Source: a virus
Strand: one strand, 5' to 3'
DNA: 42,948 nt
IMG/VR virus record: IMGVR_UViG_3300017782_000043
Location: 1 to 42,948 of that record
Made by a program: the position numbers and the translations under genes. The notes under the pieces are model-generated. The model saw nothing but the letters and a program-made list of their open reading frames with translations. It did no database searches and was not told where the DNA came from. Shown here one piece after another: positions 27,101 to 34,812 of the stretch (position 1 is the stretch's first letter; the number at the start of each line of letters is the position of its first letter).

Positions 27101-30100
27101 TTTTCAGGGAGATAGATACGCAGAAATAAATGGGGATGGTGAAAGAAGAACTCTTGTAGGTCAAAAATCTATACCTGATTATAAGATGAGTAGCTATACA
27201 GATAGAGATGGAGTTTTAACTGTAAGATTAAGAATGGGTGATATGGTTCAAGAAATAGATAGAACTGATATAGCACCTGACCAAAATATATGGTGGAAAC
27301 CTGATGATTTTATAAAGTTTACTGCTGACGCTAATGATAAAATGAATTGGTCAATAAAAGACTTTAGTGATATGGGTTTAGTGTTTGTAGCATCTAAAGG
27401 TGGTGACCATTCGGCATTATTATTTACTGCAGTTCAGCCTAAGTATGCTAATATGACAAAGGAAGCTTTCATAGAGTATATGGAAAAAGAAGTGGCTGAT
27501 GGAAATTTAACTATAGAAATGGCTAATGATTTTTATAAAACAAACTCTTCAGAAGAGATACCTTATGGTCAAATAGTAGCTAGACACGAGTGGTGGAAAA
27601 GTGTAAAGTATCCTCAATATCTAATGGGTACACATATTGGCTCACCTGCTGAAAAAGGTATGGGTGTACAAGACCATTATGATAGATTGAAAATAGATAT
27701 GAACGATGGCTATCAAGTACGAGGCTTAGGTGAAAGTAGTATTATGACTGTTGTAGCAGGTAGTTCAAATCCTGATGGAACAATAACAGGTACTTATTTT
27801 GAAACTGAAAATGGTACACAAATACCTAGTGGCGAATTTGATGGAGCAATGTGGTCGTCAGGTAAATGGTTTAAAAAACTATCTCAATCTCTTGGTGAAG
27901 ATAATTTAACTGTTATTAAAGGTATGGTTAGAAATAGAATAGATAATGGTGCTGATGTTGATTACTTAGGAGTAAAGAGCATACAATTAAGACCTTATAA
28001 TGGGATGAAGTTATATGAAAATGGTGAACTGTTAGCAACTTATGAAGGTAGAAATACTAATGGCTATTGGGTAGATACTAAGACAGGTGAGAAGTTTGAC
28101 CACTTATCTACAACCGATACTAGTAAAATGACTAATGGTAGGTTTGCAAAATTTAATCAAGTAGTCCCTCTATCAAAAGGGTATCAAAATATCATACTCA
28201 ATCCAAGTCAAGAGAAGAATGGTGCTTTTCCTGTAACGCATGGTGAACTTGCAATGATGAAATCTTTATTATCAACACCTGTTGGTAAAAAGTTTTACAA
28301 CGCTATACAAAAACACTATAAAGAAATAGGTGATAGTTATACTGAAGATTTATTTGACTTTATTAAAAACCCAAGAAAATTAGCAACAGAATTATTTAAG
28401 CATATAGATGAAAATGATATAATGCCTGAGTTACAAAAATTTGTAGAAATTGTAGGCGAAGAAGGTATAGGTCTAATACATCCTTCTATATTTAAACTAT
28501 GGAAAGATTCTATAACAAATAAATATATTAAAGATGGTTTGTTTAAGTTAAGAACTAGAGATAAAAACAAAGGTGCTAACTTATTTTATAAACCTTTTTA
28601 TGCACCTGCTATGGGTAAAGATTTTGGTGAATTAAGAGAAGGAGATTTTGTAGTAAGTGCAGAGTCTAAATCAGCAGTTAAATTAGTTCAGGAAAAATAT
28701 CAGGAAGCTACAGGTGAAGTATTAAATACACCTAAAAACATCTTTGAAGGTCACGCAACTTATTGGAAAAAACTTAATGATTGGTTGCTAGAAACAGACG
28801 AAAGTGGCAACTACATCAATAATGTACCTGTTCTATTATCTAGACAACCTGTTGCTAAAATAACAGGCGTTGTAATGAGAAATATTAGAGGTCTTGCTAT
28901 GGGTGGACATGGTAAAACTATGATGTTATCAAAAGATGATGTATTAAAAGTTTTTGATGGAGATTGGGATGGTGACAAAGGTATTGTTCAAATAATAAAC
29001 AACCAAGAAGTTGTAGATGCTTATATGAACTTTCAACAAAGTCCTCAATTTAAAAAATTAGATAGAGTTGTAAACTTAGATTATTTTGGTAAACGATTAA
29101 GAGGTACATCGCTTTCTAAAGGTGAGGACATTACAAAAACAATTAATAATATTAACGCAGGTATGCGTCAAATAGGTATGATGACTAATGGTAGAAACGC
29201 AATGTTTTCTATGCACATGAAAGATTTAAGTGTAAGTGTAGGTAATTTTACACATACAATAATAGACCCTTCTGAATCTGTAGTAATGGATTATATTAAT
29301 ATGAACATTACAGAAGAAAATAGAGAAGAAATATTTGAAGAAATATATAGCAGAAGTGGTGATAGTATAGTATATACTACTAAAAGTAAAGAAACTCCAA
29401 TTGAAATAAAAGATTTTGAGGACTTAAGAAGTGCAATGCTTAATGATAGTGCAGTATTTCATTTAAAGACTACAAAATCTAATGAGTTAGCAGTTGTATT
29501 GCAAATGGCAGTAGATGACTCTAAATATGGTTTACTAGGTAGTTTTAAAAAAGATTATCACGCTCAAGATGTAGAAGCTGAAAGCAATAATAGAAAATTT
29601 GATAATTCGTTTATTACAGGATTAATGTTTACTGACTATAGTAAGACAGGCTATCAAGAGCAAATATATTTAAATTCGATAAAATCACAATTTAACTTTA
29701 GTAGATATAGACAGGGTTATGATGACAATCAAAATCAAATGAAATTAGAAGGCTTGATGGATATATCTAATAAATTAAATGCTTTTATGGATGATAACTA
29801 TCATCACGATATACAAAGAGAAGCTTTAAATAAAGTATATCAAAGGGCTAAAATACCTATGACTCCTGATGGTAAGCTTAGGATACTACCTTCTGATACA
29901 GAAATGAGAAAGAAAGTACAAAAAATACATAAGCAATTAGGAGTAAACACAAGGGATTATGGAGTTGATTTTGATTTTACTAACACTACTCCACAAGAAG
30001 ATTTAATGATGAGTTTAGGTCAAAAATATGAAAAAATGCTAAAATCTGACAGTCTTCTAGATTTAAAAGTTGCATCAATACAACATCTAAATCCTTTTCA

Positions 30101-30656
30101 ATATAATGCTAATGATATGAGGTTAGCAGCTGATGTGACAAGATATAATATAAATAAAAATGTAAAGTCAAAGCTAGAATCTAAATTTGAAGGTGAAGAA
30201 ACATTACTAGACAGACAAAAGGGTGTTAAGTTTGCTGAAGATTTCTCTGCTGATTTTTATGGTATATTTGAAGATAGAGAAGATGTAAATGTTGATTTCA
30301 ATGAAGAGGTAGAAGAGTTAAAAGATAAGTGGGTTCCTGTATGGGAAAGCCTAACTCCTAGACAACAAACTATGTCTACTATTAAAATGTTACAAGGTAC
30401 TAAAGACACATTTAAAGGTAAGCTTAACAATAAACAGGCTTTTAGAATGAGTTTCTTTCCATTAGATGTTGTTCATGGTGAGACATTAAAATTATATTTA
30501 CGAGATTGGACAAATATATTAACTAGTCCTGCTTTAAAAGATTTAAATAAAAAAGATTTTAGAACGATGAAGACACTACAAGACGATGGTGGTTACAATT
30601 TAAACATGGATACAAGTAAATTAAGTAAAGACTTATTGGAGAAAAAGTGTGGCTAA
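21186..30656 (+). CDS. Giant polyvalent virion protein: AlkB, SF1 helicase, zincin, candidate two-barrel RNA polymerase
   Basis: A 3156-residue multidomain protein. Residues 105-140 and 200-430 are Gly/Ala-rich and hydrophobic, as in ejection proteins. Residues 848-988 form an AlkB-like dioxygenase: H907-x-D909, H970, R979 and R985 in 'RVSLTFR'. Residues 1100-1650 form an SF1 helicase: Walker A with K1133, 'IIDESSM' (D1219, E1220), 'VGDGKQ' (1246-1251), 'HKIQGST' and 'TAVTR' (R1639). H1746-E-Y-A-H1750 is a zincin motif. In residues 2200-2610, 'FDGAMW', K2245 and K2264 could be a beta-like barrel. S2552-R-Q-P2555 and D2593-W-D-G-D2597 match the beta-prime NRAP...DFDGD layout (35 residues apart in E. 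coli, 40 here). Probably ejected into the host to repair, unwind and transcribe entering DNA. AlkB, helicase and zincin are well supported; the polymerase rests on motifs. Confidence 0.85.
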   Translation: MSQYKYSIDEFAQFIRDDFDDYDLSGYDNLQLVQDYFSNRPEDPNLEYIDAPEDLLFPTAVEEEIKQIEQEEIAQPQEDSLYKKADNTVKSLTYERAKQAYEMQGADAAAGFWKQLGFNIQSSMRSVPGAVVGMVGWGANELGLDDDSNILEKAEELRKWGHDWTQETIENDLELQALQLWNEDEPVTFFGEDKNFYDKDVFIRGMASALPSMVEMTGMSLLGGGISGLGYAYKGIRAGTTAMKAFNNARRFGKLQKGMNIGGVVTGIGLEGSETWNTAMEYGKEQGMTTEEAARTAGVATMIAAPIKGSLEYFGFSRMAGAMGLNKVGARELDRIISGKSVQNALIKGGIKGLENSVTEGMTEWGQFMTDAMVQQGYKEGFGNNMEEYFSNAKKVVVEEGWSAGARESMYGGFLLGGGTGVVGGVRQGFGAYTPEKFANDLKQLDEAADAKIQEDPEKLAYYENLREGGYYKYLTKAIEGLDEEQRKSFFAKAEEIYEPRGFDETDNEEKVSKVPTQKFVQDVDSENENLKTYARGLIRTEERSPVGDTSKLPKEQKDLFDALKNIDDAPMEEKAVLFIKQGGDKALQAVASLEKNEQDAFNIAVLKGIKKKGGLSAGYDVVKANPLQRALTVKKFAEKGELTESTKTDVGGQESELKFDLDTKELEAIYSGQDVTDAEIMQTLEEANVEPENIEAGFTEDEIEQALAEAGEKQVQAQKEQKEETKAVDEVDLSTLPTNLGGLSQEQQDEAAALFEKQTKDKSKKEVRQEKLAEIEKELSVDEQVQEKEIPIVNDENIEKPPSVEVSKLGVKKIKGEPKEGVDKLKTNVQKVMDETEGVTLKSGHKSVWFGEVDYSYKGASHKAKKMPELMKKLQARVEKSLGLEEGYYNSVLMNTLPKGAGINPHSDAESIFLDKNKEIGSVGVLSLGGTTVIDIIDKKTNKIVEQIEIGEGDIYEMPAGKFQNAYLHGVGASNEDRVSLTFRKTTAKAQPKAPKKEVVKEKEGTIGANISEALFGATTGTPKKIDKKKTEEVNKKEVSSKKKIEIIEEKPSLLSASTPPSTNQDQSADLQASKSGAVPIVRDKTNRKVVLDNGVEIQYNNDQQTGYDKLMDWALNRDGHFALQGYAGTGKSTLLNDVIEEVKARTNKPVMMLTPTHKAKTVLIRMGNPDVDTIASAFGLRPKGYKGEYVPTLDPQTGKIVVPEKTAEIKGGYMIIDESSMINDNLLSQALEVLEELQIKAVFVGDGKQLAPVKQNHSSAFKPNFFASRNTSYASHELTMVERQATDNPLFEIYTELRNKIGSLQWEGSVSFGLGKLRQIFDKKGKATTWFANRNDRNEGYAVTQLESSFLDQAFKYFRLDAYKKDPNNTIITTGTHKRVAYFNNEIRKRLYEKQHNEQIVVGEFLMPSDTRGNQKYADNGSITSGTPMEVLAIEEKTKSVNGVEIAILETTVRDGIDENGQDIGLRTIPIVKNTKPRQYKSAYSEQRRDLNDTNKYYLNANEDYVKVRKQLELNYYKAQDREEKRRAKMALDEFNKNFIYQGIYFYVTPKGQAVFQDDDVTIDYAYAVNIHKIQGSTYENVFYDELGTHNHLLAGLYKENLRKFVESNYNGRGVTDFDKAVVYNNRDRMAYTAVTRPTKNLFIFRPAKLGSFTSNPIQKKIDMADMPDQFEYQKDISKDVPLVSEKPIEFNQILEKLQKDFPEISVQGLEKVLATDGREVVGRAMGMLAQWSKSKATLDTVPHEYAHIYLNMYRNTAIVKQGISKFGNEDLADYMGLYYQDRMTGSLGKRFGMWAKQFWLKIKKLLGAKMSEQDVKDYLAGAFFSGRKLGSPSAYKNNKWEWMNDEAHNEPEYQDLQEEDIGFNPADRATLSFFQREMKIRITKDDYGVIQELARKNNSYDSFYEQFKALIQAKYDTKAFEFTGGQKKNFDKWLKQTWHKSASKVPNWNGQRGLINLEAVRTNDGKHISFQGDRYAEINGDGERRTLVGQKSIPDYKMSSYTDRDGVLTVRLRMGDMVQEIDRTDIAPDQNIWWKPDDFIKFTADANDKMNWSIKDFSDMGLVFVASKGGDHSALLFTAVQPKYANMTKEAFIEYMEKEVADGNLTIEMANDFYKTNSSEEIPYGQIVARHEWWKSVKYPQYLMGTHIGSPAEKGMGVQDHYDRLKIDMNDGYQVRGLGESSIMTVVAGSSNPDGTITGTYFETENGTQIPSGEFDGAMWSSGKWFKKLSQSLGEDNLTVIKGMVRNRIDNGADVDYLGVKSIQLRPYNGMKLYENGELLATYEGRNTNGYWVDTKTGEKFDHLSTTDTSKMTNGRFAKFNQVVPLSKGYQNIILNPSQEKNGAFPVTHGELAMMKSLLSTPVGKKFYNAIQKHYKEIGDSYTEDLFDFIKNPRKLATELFKHIDENDIMPELQKFVEIVGEEGIGLIHPSIFKLWKDSITNKYIKDGLFKLRTRDKNKGANLFYKPFYAPAMGKDFGELREGDFVVSAESKSAVKLVQEKYQEATGEVLNTPKNIFEGHATYWKKLNDWLLETDESGNYINNVPVLLSRQPVAKITGVVMRNIRGLAMGGHGKTMMLSKDDVLKVFDGDWDGDKGIVQIINNQEVVDAYMNFQQSPQFKKLDRVVNLDYFGKRLRGTSLSKGEDITKTINNINAGMRQIGMMTNGRNAMFSMHMKDLSVSVGNFTHTIIDPSESVVMDYINMNITEENREEIFEEIYSRSGDSIVYTTKSKETPIEIKDFEDLRSAMLNDSAVFHLKTTKSNELAVVLQMAVDDSKYGLLGSFKKDYHAQDVEAESNNRKFDNSFITGLMFTDYSKTGYQEQIYLNSIKSQFNFSRYRQGYDDNQNQMKLEGLMDISNKLNAFMDDNYHHDIQREALNKVYQRAKIPMTPDGKLRILPSDTEMRKKVQKIHKQLGVNTRDYGVDFDFTNTTPQEDLMMSLGQKYEKMLKSDSLLDLKVASIQHLNPFQYNANDMRLAADVTRYNINKNVKSKLESKFEGEETLLDRQKGVKFAEDFSADFYGIFEDREDVNVDFNEEVEELKDKWVPVWESLTPRQQTMSTIKMLQGTKDTFKGKLNNKQAFRMSFFPLDVVHGETLKLYLRDWTNILTSPALKDLNKKDFRTMKTLQDDGGYNLNMDTSKLSKDLLEKKCG
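24351..24430 (+). repeat. GC-rich inverted repeat inside giant gene linker
   Basis: The arms 24351-24363 and 24418-24430 (CTCTCGGCTTCGA and TCGAAGTCGGGAG) can pair over 13 bp in RNA with two G-U wobbles, enclosing 54 bases. The stretch 24351-24440 is 51/90 G+C, far above its AT-rich surroundings. It is in frame and encodes a Ser/Pro/Gln-rich linker between the AlkB and helicase domains. Confidence 0.6.
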
Positions 30657-33600
30657 AGCGTGTGAAAGAGAATTAAAATCAGTAGATAGAGAATACGATG
30701 CTCATAAATTTATGTATGAGATGGAAGTAGACGATGCTCTGTATAATCTTATAGGTAATCCTATAAAAACAAATAAGAATTTTAATGAACATAAAAAACT
30801 TTATGACGGAATGCGTGACTATTTTATGGAAAGTGGTAATCTTAGTGATTACACACACGATGCTTGGTTAATGAAAGAACAATGGCAAGACCATTGGGAT
30901 ACAAAATTTATAGATTCGTTTACTAATATAAGTGTACCTCTGTTGTCTAAACAAAGACTTAAATCTATGTTTACAGATTTTAATAAAATTAAAAAGCAAA
31001 GAGATAAGGCTATCAAGAAAGCAGATAAAAAAGATGGAATGTCGAGTATTTCTAGAGGATTATTACCTCCTAGTATATTGGCAATGAAATATGACAGATA
31101 TGGATTTGTATCTAAAATAGTAAGAGGTACTAAGAATTTATCTGATAAGGTTAAACAATCTTGGAATACTTTTGATAGTAAAGTAGCCGAATCATTAAAT
31201 GATTACAGACTTGGTATAGACGATATTTATGAAAGTGTAGATGAAACTAAAATACTAGATGGTATACACGAGTTAATAGACTCAGAGGGTAAGACATATA
31301 GCATTACTAAAGTAACAAAAGACGATATTACAGGTATTAAGACTTATTCAATTAGATATAATGATGACGAAAGAACAATCAAAAGAAACTCTAATAGCGA
31401 ATGGGCTAGAGAGAATATGAGTGATGAAAAATTTAAAGAACAGTTAATCTTAAAATATAGAGATGATTTAGTAAATGACATACTTCATGGTCAAACTAGA
31501 AAAATAACTTGGGGCAGCAAATCAGCTGCTAAAAATAATAAGTCTCATAGAATGACTTTAGATGAGGCTGAATATAGAAGAGAAATAAGAAATAAACATA
31601 TAGATGAAGCTTTAGAAAAAGAAGAAGATATTAATGTGTCTCAAAAGAGTGATAAGATACACGCACAAGATATTAATATATTAGACGAAGAAGGCAATCC
31701 TGTATTTTCAGGTAGGTTTGAATTTGTAATGGTAAAGAATGGTGAAGCTACTGCTGTATCTAGTGTTCAAGGTGAAGAGTATAGTGGCTACATACTAAGT
31801 GTTATTGTAGATGGACAGACTATTTACGAAGGTGATGCTAGATATGACCACGCAGTTAAGATGATGCAAGAACATAATAGTGGATGGCATAAGAGTAATG
31901 AAGAATATATATACAATGGTTATCAAAATAAACCAACACACGCAGAAATGGAAAAGCTTGGATTGGTAGATAAAAAAGGTTTTATAAATAAAAAGAAGTA
32001 TATGGCTAATGCTGATTTAAAGCATAAGATGAAAACATATTATAAAACAGGTAGCCACGCTAGTTATAAAAAATGGACTAATTTTGAAAAGCTACCAACA
32101 GAACAACAACCTGATGAAGCAATGTTAAGTGCTAGAGTTGGTAAAAAATCAATACATGGTTTAGTAGCTGATTATAGAAATGTATATAAAGATGTTTCTA
32201 AAGACATATCTAATTTTGCAAATAAGAACGAAAAAAGACGAAATATGATAGAGATGAGAATGATGAATGAGTTAAGGAAAAAAGGTTATTCTGAAGAAGA
32301 TGCAAGATATTGGATTGATACAAATATATTTGCTTGGGCAGGTATGGCTACTATGGGTAAAGTTGTAAAAGATAACAATGGTAACACCTTAGCGATAAAA
32401 ACTCCTGATGGTTATTTTCAAACTAGGCAACAAAACTTTGCTCCTGTTCAATATAGTAAGCAAGAATACAATCTAATGTTAGCTGAAGTTATTAGAAACA
32501 CTCAATTACAAATAGAGCAATTAAGAGAAAATGGTGAAGACACAAAAGATTTAGAAAAAGATTTAGAAGGTTATAAAACTGCTTTTAATTTAGATGCTCA
32601 ACAAGACTTACCTGCTGAAGTTAGAGATAGTGCATCATCAGTACATTTAGAAACAAGGAAAACTTGGACAAATTCTAATAGAAGAAAAAGAAATGCTCAA
32701 GTTCATATAGATTATTTAGATAAGACATATAGAAATCTACATAGGAATGAACTAGTTATTGATTTAATGGAGCAGATGATAAATCTTCTTAAAACAGAGA
32801 AGCAAATACCGAAGGGAAGTATGGATTATATGGTCAACAGAGTAAAGTTGGCTTTTGGAAGAGATGATGTAAATACTAATATATTCGGAATAGAAACAAA
32901 TAACACAAAAATTGCTAATGCTTTTAATAAAATGCCTAAGTGGATGCGTCTTGGAAGAGAATGGGATTCATCTGTTGCTGAAAAAATGTGGCTAACTTTA
33001 AATGGTGTGCTTACTATGAAGTTTTTAGGAGCAGGCGGTGCGGTAGCTAACCGAACACAATCCATAAATAATATTATAAGTTATGGTTTTAAAAATTGGC
33101 TTGATGCAAGAAAAGTAATGAATCAAGATAAAGACAAGTGGGATAGAATTATAGCTAACACAGGTGTAGAAAACTTACTATCTATGTTTAATGATATAAT
33201 GTTACAAGGTGGAGATGTAGAATGGTATGACGCAGGGTTCTTACCTTATAGTGACAAGCTAATGAAAAGCATATCAGGATTTGATGTGCCTATACCAACA
33301 AAGCCATTTCTTGATTGGGCTAGGATAAGAAAAGCGGGTAAAGATAAATTTATACAGAACACTAGCGATAATAATGTTATTGGTATGGATATCGATGCAG
33401 TGCTTTTGCGAATAATGAATAGAAACTTACAGAAAGACAATCAAAGAGATGTCGAGTTTGCTAGACTACTTTTAAGCGTATTACAAAATTATGATAAAGG
33501 GAAGGGATTAAAATTCTCAGACCTACCTAAAGAATTACAAAATGATTTAGGTGAAAAAAGAAGAGTGTATTGGGATTTAATGGAAATGGATAAAGAGGGG

Positions 33601-34458
33601 AATACTAGAGAAGCTATAGAAAAACTAATGCAAAATCTACTTGGGGATGTTGATGACAATCTTCTAAAGAAAATGGTAACATTTAAATTAGCATATTGGA
33701 AGAAAGGTTTAGGAGAAGAATTATTTACCTTTACAGAAGGTGAACAAGCAATGAGAAGAGAAACTGTTGTACAAGCATTATTGGTTGCCGATTCAAATGG
33801 TTTACTAGGCTCAGGAAAAGATAGATTTATGTCTCCCGCAGCAGTTAAGATTGGTCGTGACGCTGTGTATCAAATGATGTTCGGTATGTCACCTGTGTAC
33901 TTAGGTGAATCATTTTCAGGACTAGGTCGTGGAGTGATGCAATATAAGAGTTATCCTTTATTTCAATATATAAAAGACCAAAATACTGTTGAGAATTATT
34001 GGAATGGTGGTGGAGTAGCTGAAAACTTAGGAAGATTATTACAAGCAGGTAAAGTAATGGCAACTACACCTGATAGTAGAATTAACGATAAAGACTTAGA
34101 CCAAGATGCTATAGCTATGATAAGAATGTTAATGACTAGAAGCATGGCAAGTGTTTTATCTACGGCAGCACATTTAAATCCTATGATGAGTGGTGCATTA
34201 AGAACTCTTGGAGTAGGACAATTATTAAGGTCTGCTGAAAATCCTTTATTTGGGTTAATGTCTAGAACATTAGTATGGGGAGTTATGTTTGGTATGGGAT
34301 GGGGTGATGTAGAAGATGAAGAAAAGATGGGAGACGAAGCTTTAAACAAATGGATGTATTTATTTACTCCTACTATACTAGGATACTTTGCAAGAATGGG
34401 ATACGATGGGATTCATTCTATAAATAATGCTGAGGGAATATTTGGTATCTTCGATTAA
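30649..34458 (+). CDS. Large internal virion / polyvalent-associated protein
   Basis: A 1269-residue protein with a GTG start overlapping the giant gene by 8 bases, with GGAG 7 bases upstream. It is mostly helical and Lys-rich. The C-terminal 250 residues are hydrophobic with Gly/Met-rich helices ('AAVKIGRDAVYQMMFGMSP', 'FSGLGRGVMQYKSYPLFQY'), ending near a membrane-like segment ('SRTLVWGVMFGMGW'). That C-terminal style recalls large polyvalent-protein-associated domains and T7 gp16-like ejection proteins. It may be the membrane-tunnel partner of the giant enzyme protein, with which its translation is coupled. No catalytic motif is seen. Confidence 0.55.
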   Translation: MAKACERELKSVDREYDAHKFMYEMEVDDALYNLIGNPIKTNKNFNEHKKLYDGMRDYFMESGNLSDYTHDAWLMKEQWQDHWDTKFIDSFTNISVPLLSKQRLKSMFTDFNKIKKQRDKAIKKADKKDGMSSISRGLLPPSILAMKYDRYGFVSKIVRGTKNLSDKVKQSWNTFDSKVAESLNDYRLGIDDIYESVDETKILDGIHELIDSEGKTYSITKVTKDDITGIKTYSIRYNDDERTIKRNSNSEWARENMSDEKFKEQLILKYRDDLVNDILHGQTRKITWGSKSAAKNNKSHRMTLDEAEYRREIRNKHIDEALEKEEDINVSQKSDKIHAQDINILDEEGNPVFSGRFEFVMVKNGEATAVSSVQGEEYSGYILSVIVDGQTIYEGDARYDHAVKMMQEHNSGWHKSNEEYIYNGYQNKPTHAEMEKLGLVDKKGFINKKKYMANADLKHKMKTYYKTGSHASYKKWTNFEKLPTEQQPDEAMLSARVGKKSIHGLVADYRNVYKDVSKDISNFANKNEKRRNMIEMRMMNELRKKGYSEEDARYWIDTNIFAWAGMATMGKVVKDNNGNTLAIKTPDGYFQTRQQNFAPVQYSKQEYNLMLAEVIRNTQLQIEQLRENGEDTKDLEKDLEGYKTAFNLDAQQDLPAEVRDSASSVHLETRKTWTNSNRRKRNAQVHIDYLDKTYRNLHRNELVIDLMEQMINLLKTEKQIPKGSMDYMVNRVKLAFGRDDVNTNIFGIETNNTKIANAFNKMPKWMRLGREWDSSVAEKMWLTLNGVLTMKFLGAGGAVANRTQSINNIISYGFKNWLDARKVMNQDKDKWDRIIANTGVENLLSMFNDIMLQGGDVEWYDAGFLPYSDKLMKSISGFDVPIPTKPFLDWARIRKAGKDKFIQNTSDNNVIGMDIDAVLLRIMNRNLQKDNQRDVEFARLLLSVLQNYDKGKGLKFSDLPKELQNDLGEKRRVYWDLMEMDKEGNTREAIEKLMQNLLGDVDDNLLKKMVTFKLAYWKKGLGEELFTFTEGEQAMRRETVVQALLVADSNGLLGSGKDRFMSPAAVKIGRDAVYQMMFGMSPVYLGESFSGLGRGVMQYKSYPLFQYIKDQNTVENYWNGGGVAENLGRLLQAGKVMATTPDSRINDKDLDQDAIAMIRMLMTRSMASVLSTAAHLNPMMSGALRTLGVGQLLRSAENPLFGLMSRTLVWGVMFGMGWGDVEDEEKMGDEALNKWMYLFTPTILGYFARMGYDGIHSINNAEGIFGIFD

Positions 34459-34491
34459 GGGGGATTTTATCCCCCCCCCCTTAATCTTTTT
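34453..34491 (+). terminator. Terminator at convergence of the two operons
   Basis: An 11-bp perfect stem (GATTAAGGGGG with CCCCCTTAATC) is followed by five T on the plus strand. The loop includes five more C, giving an uninterrupted C10 tract (34471-34480). It overlaps the stop of the last plus gene and the stop of the last minus gene (34481-34483). The minus strand has no T run after the stem, so it looks efficient only for the late operon. Confidence 0.85.
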
Positions 34492-34585
34492 CAATTAATC
34501 GTTCTACATAAGTTATAATAGCGTCTATCATCTTTTTAAGACTTTCTAGTTCTTGTCTTATTTCTCGTATTTCGTCTTTATACAT
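34481..34585 (-). CDS. 34-residue protein, last gene of minus operon
   Basis: A short ORF whose ATG overlaps the stop of the upstream gene (TAATG), the same coupling seen across this phage. The peptide is an acidic/basic amphipathic helix ('EIRQELESLKKMIDAIITYV') that could form a coiled coil. Its stop codon lies inside the convergent terminator stem. The function is unknown. It is supported by coupling and by filling an otherwise empty gap, not by homology. Confidence 0.55.
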   Translation of the reverse strand: MYKDEIREIRQELESLKKMIDAIITYVERLIEKD

Positions 34586-34812
34586 TAGTAATGCCTATTT
34601 AATACAATACCAATTGACCTCTTAAATGCTCCAATTTCTAATGTTAGGCTTCTTGCTTCTGCCCAAGTCATTGCAAAGAACAATGGAAATAAGTGTAATT
34701 GGATGTTTCTCTGTTGCAAATCGTTTTTCTCTATTTTTATATGGCTATAACCTACTAATACATCACCTATTTGTCTTATTGTTTCTACTTTGTAACTTGA
34801 TGTTTCACTCAT
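34585..34812 (-). CDS. Small protein of unknown function
   Basis: A 75-residue protein with ribosome site AGAGGTAGAG; its start overlaps the RuvC-like gene stop. It is helical, with a hydrophobic 'LFPLFFAMTWAEA' in the middle and a basic C-terminus ('GAFKRSIGIVLNRHY'). No motif is recognised. Position downstream of the resolvase suggests a role in late DNA processing, but nothing proves it. Confidence 0.5.
   Translation of the reverse strand: MSETSSYKVETIRQIGDVLVGYSHIKIEKNDLQQRNIQLHLFPLFFAMTWAEARSLTLEIGAFKRSIGIVLNRHY

Noticed and set aside
34453-34491. Bidirectional terminator
   Set aside because: The minus strand has no T run after the stem, so only the plus-strand function is supported.
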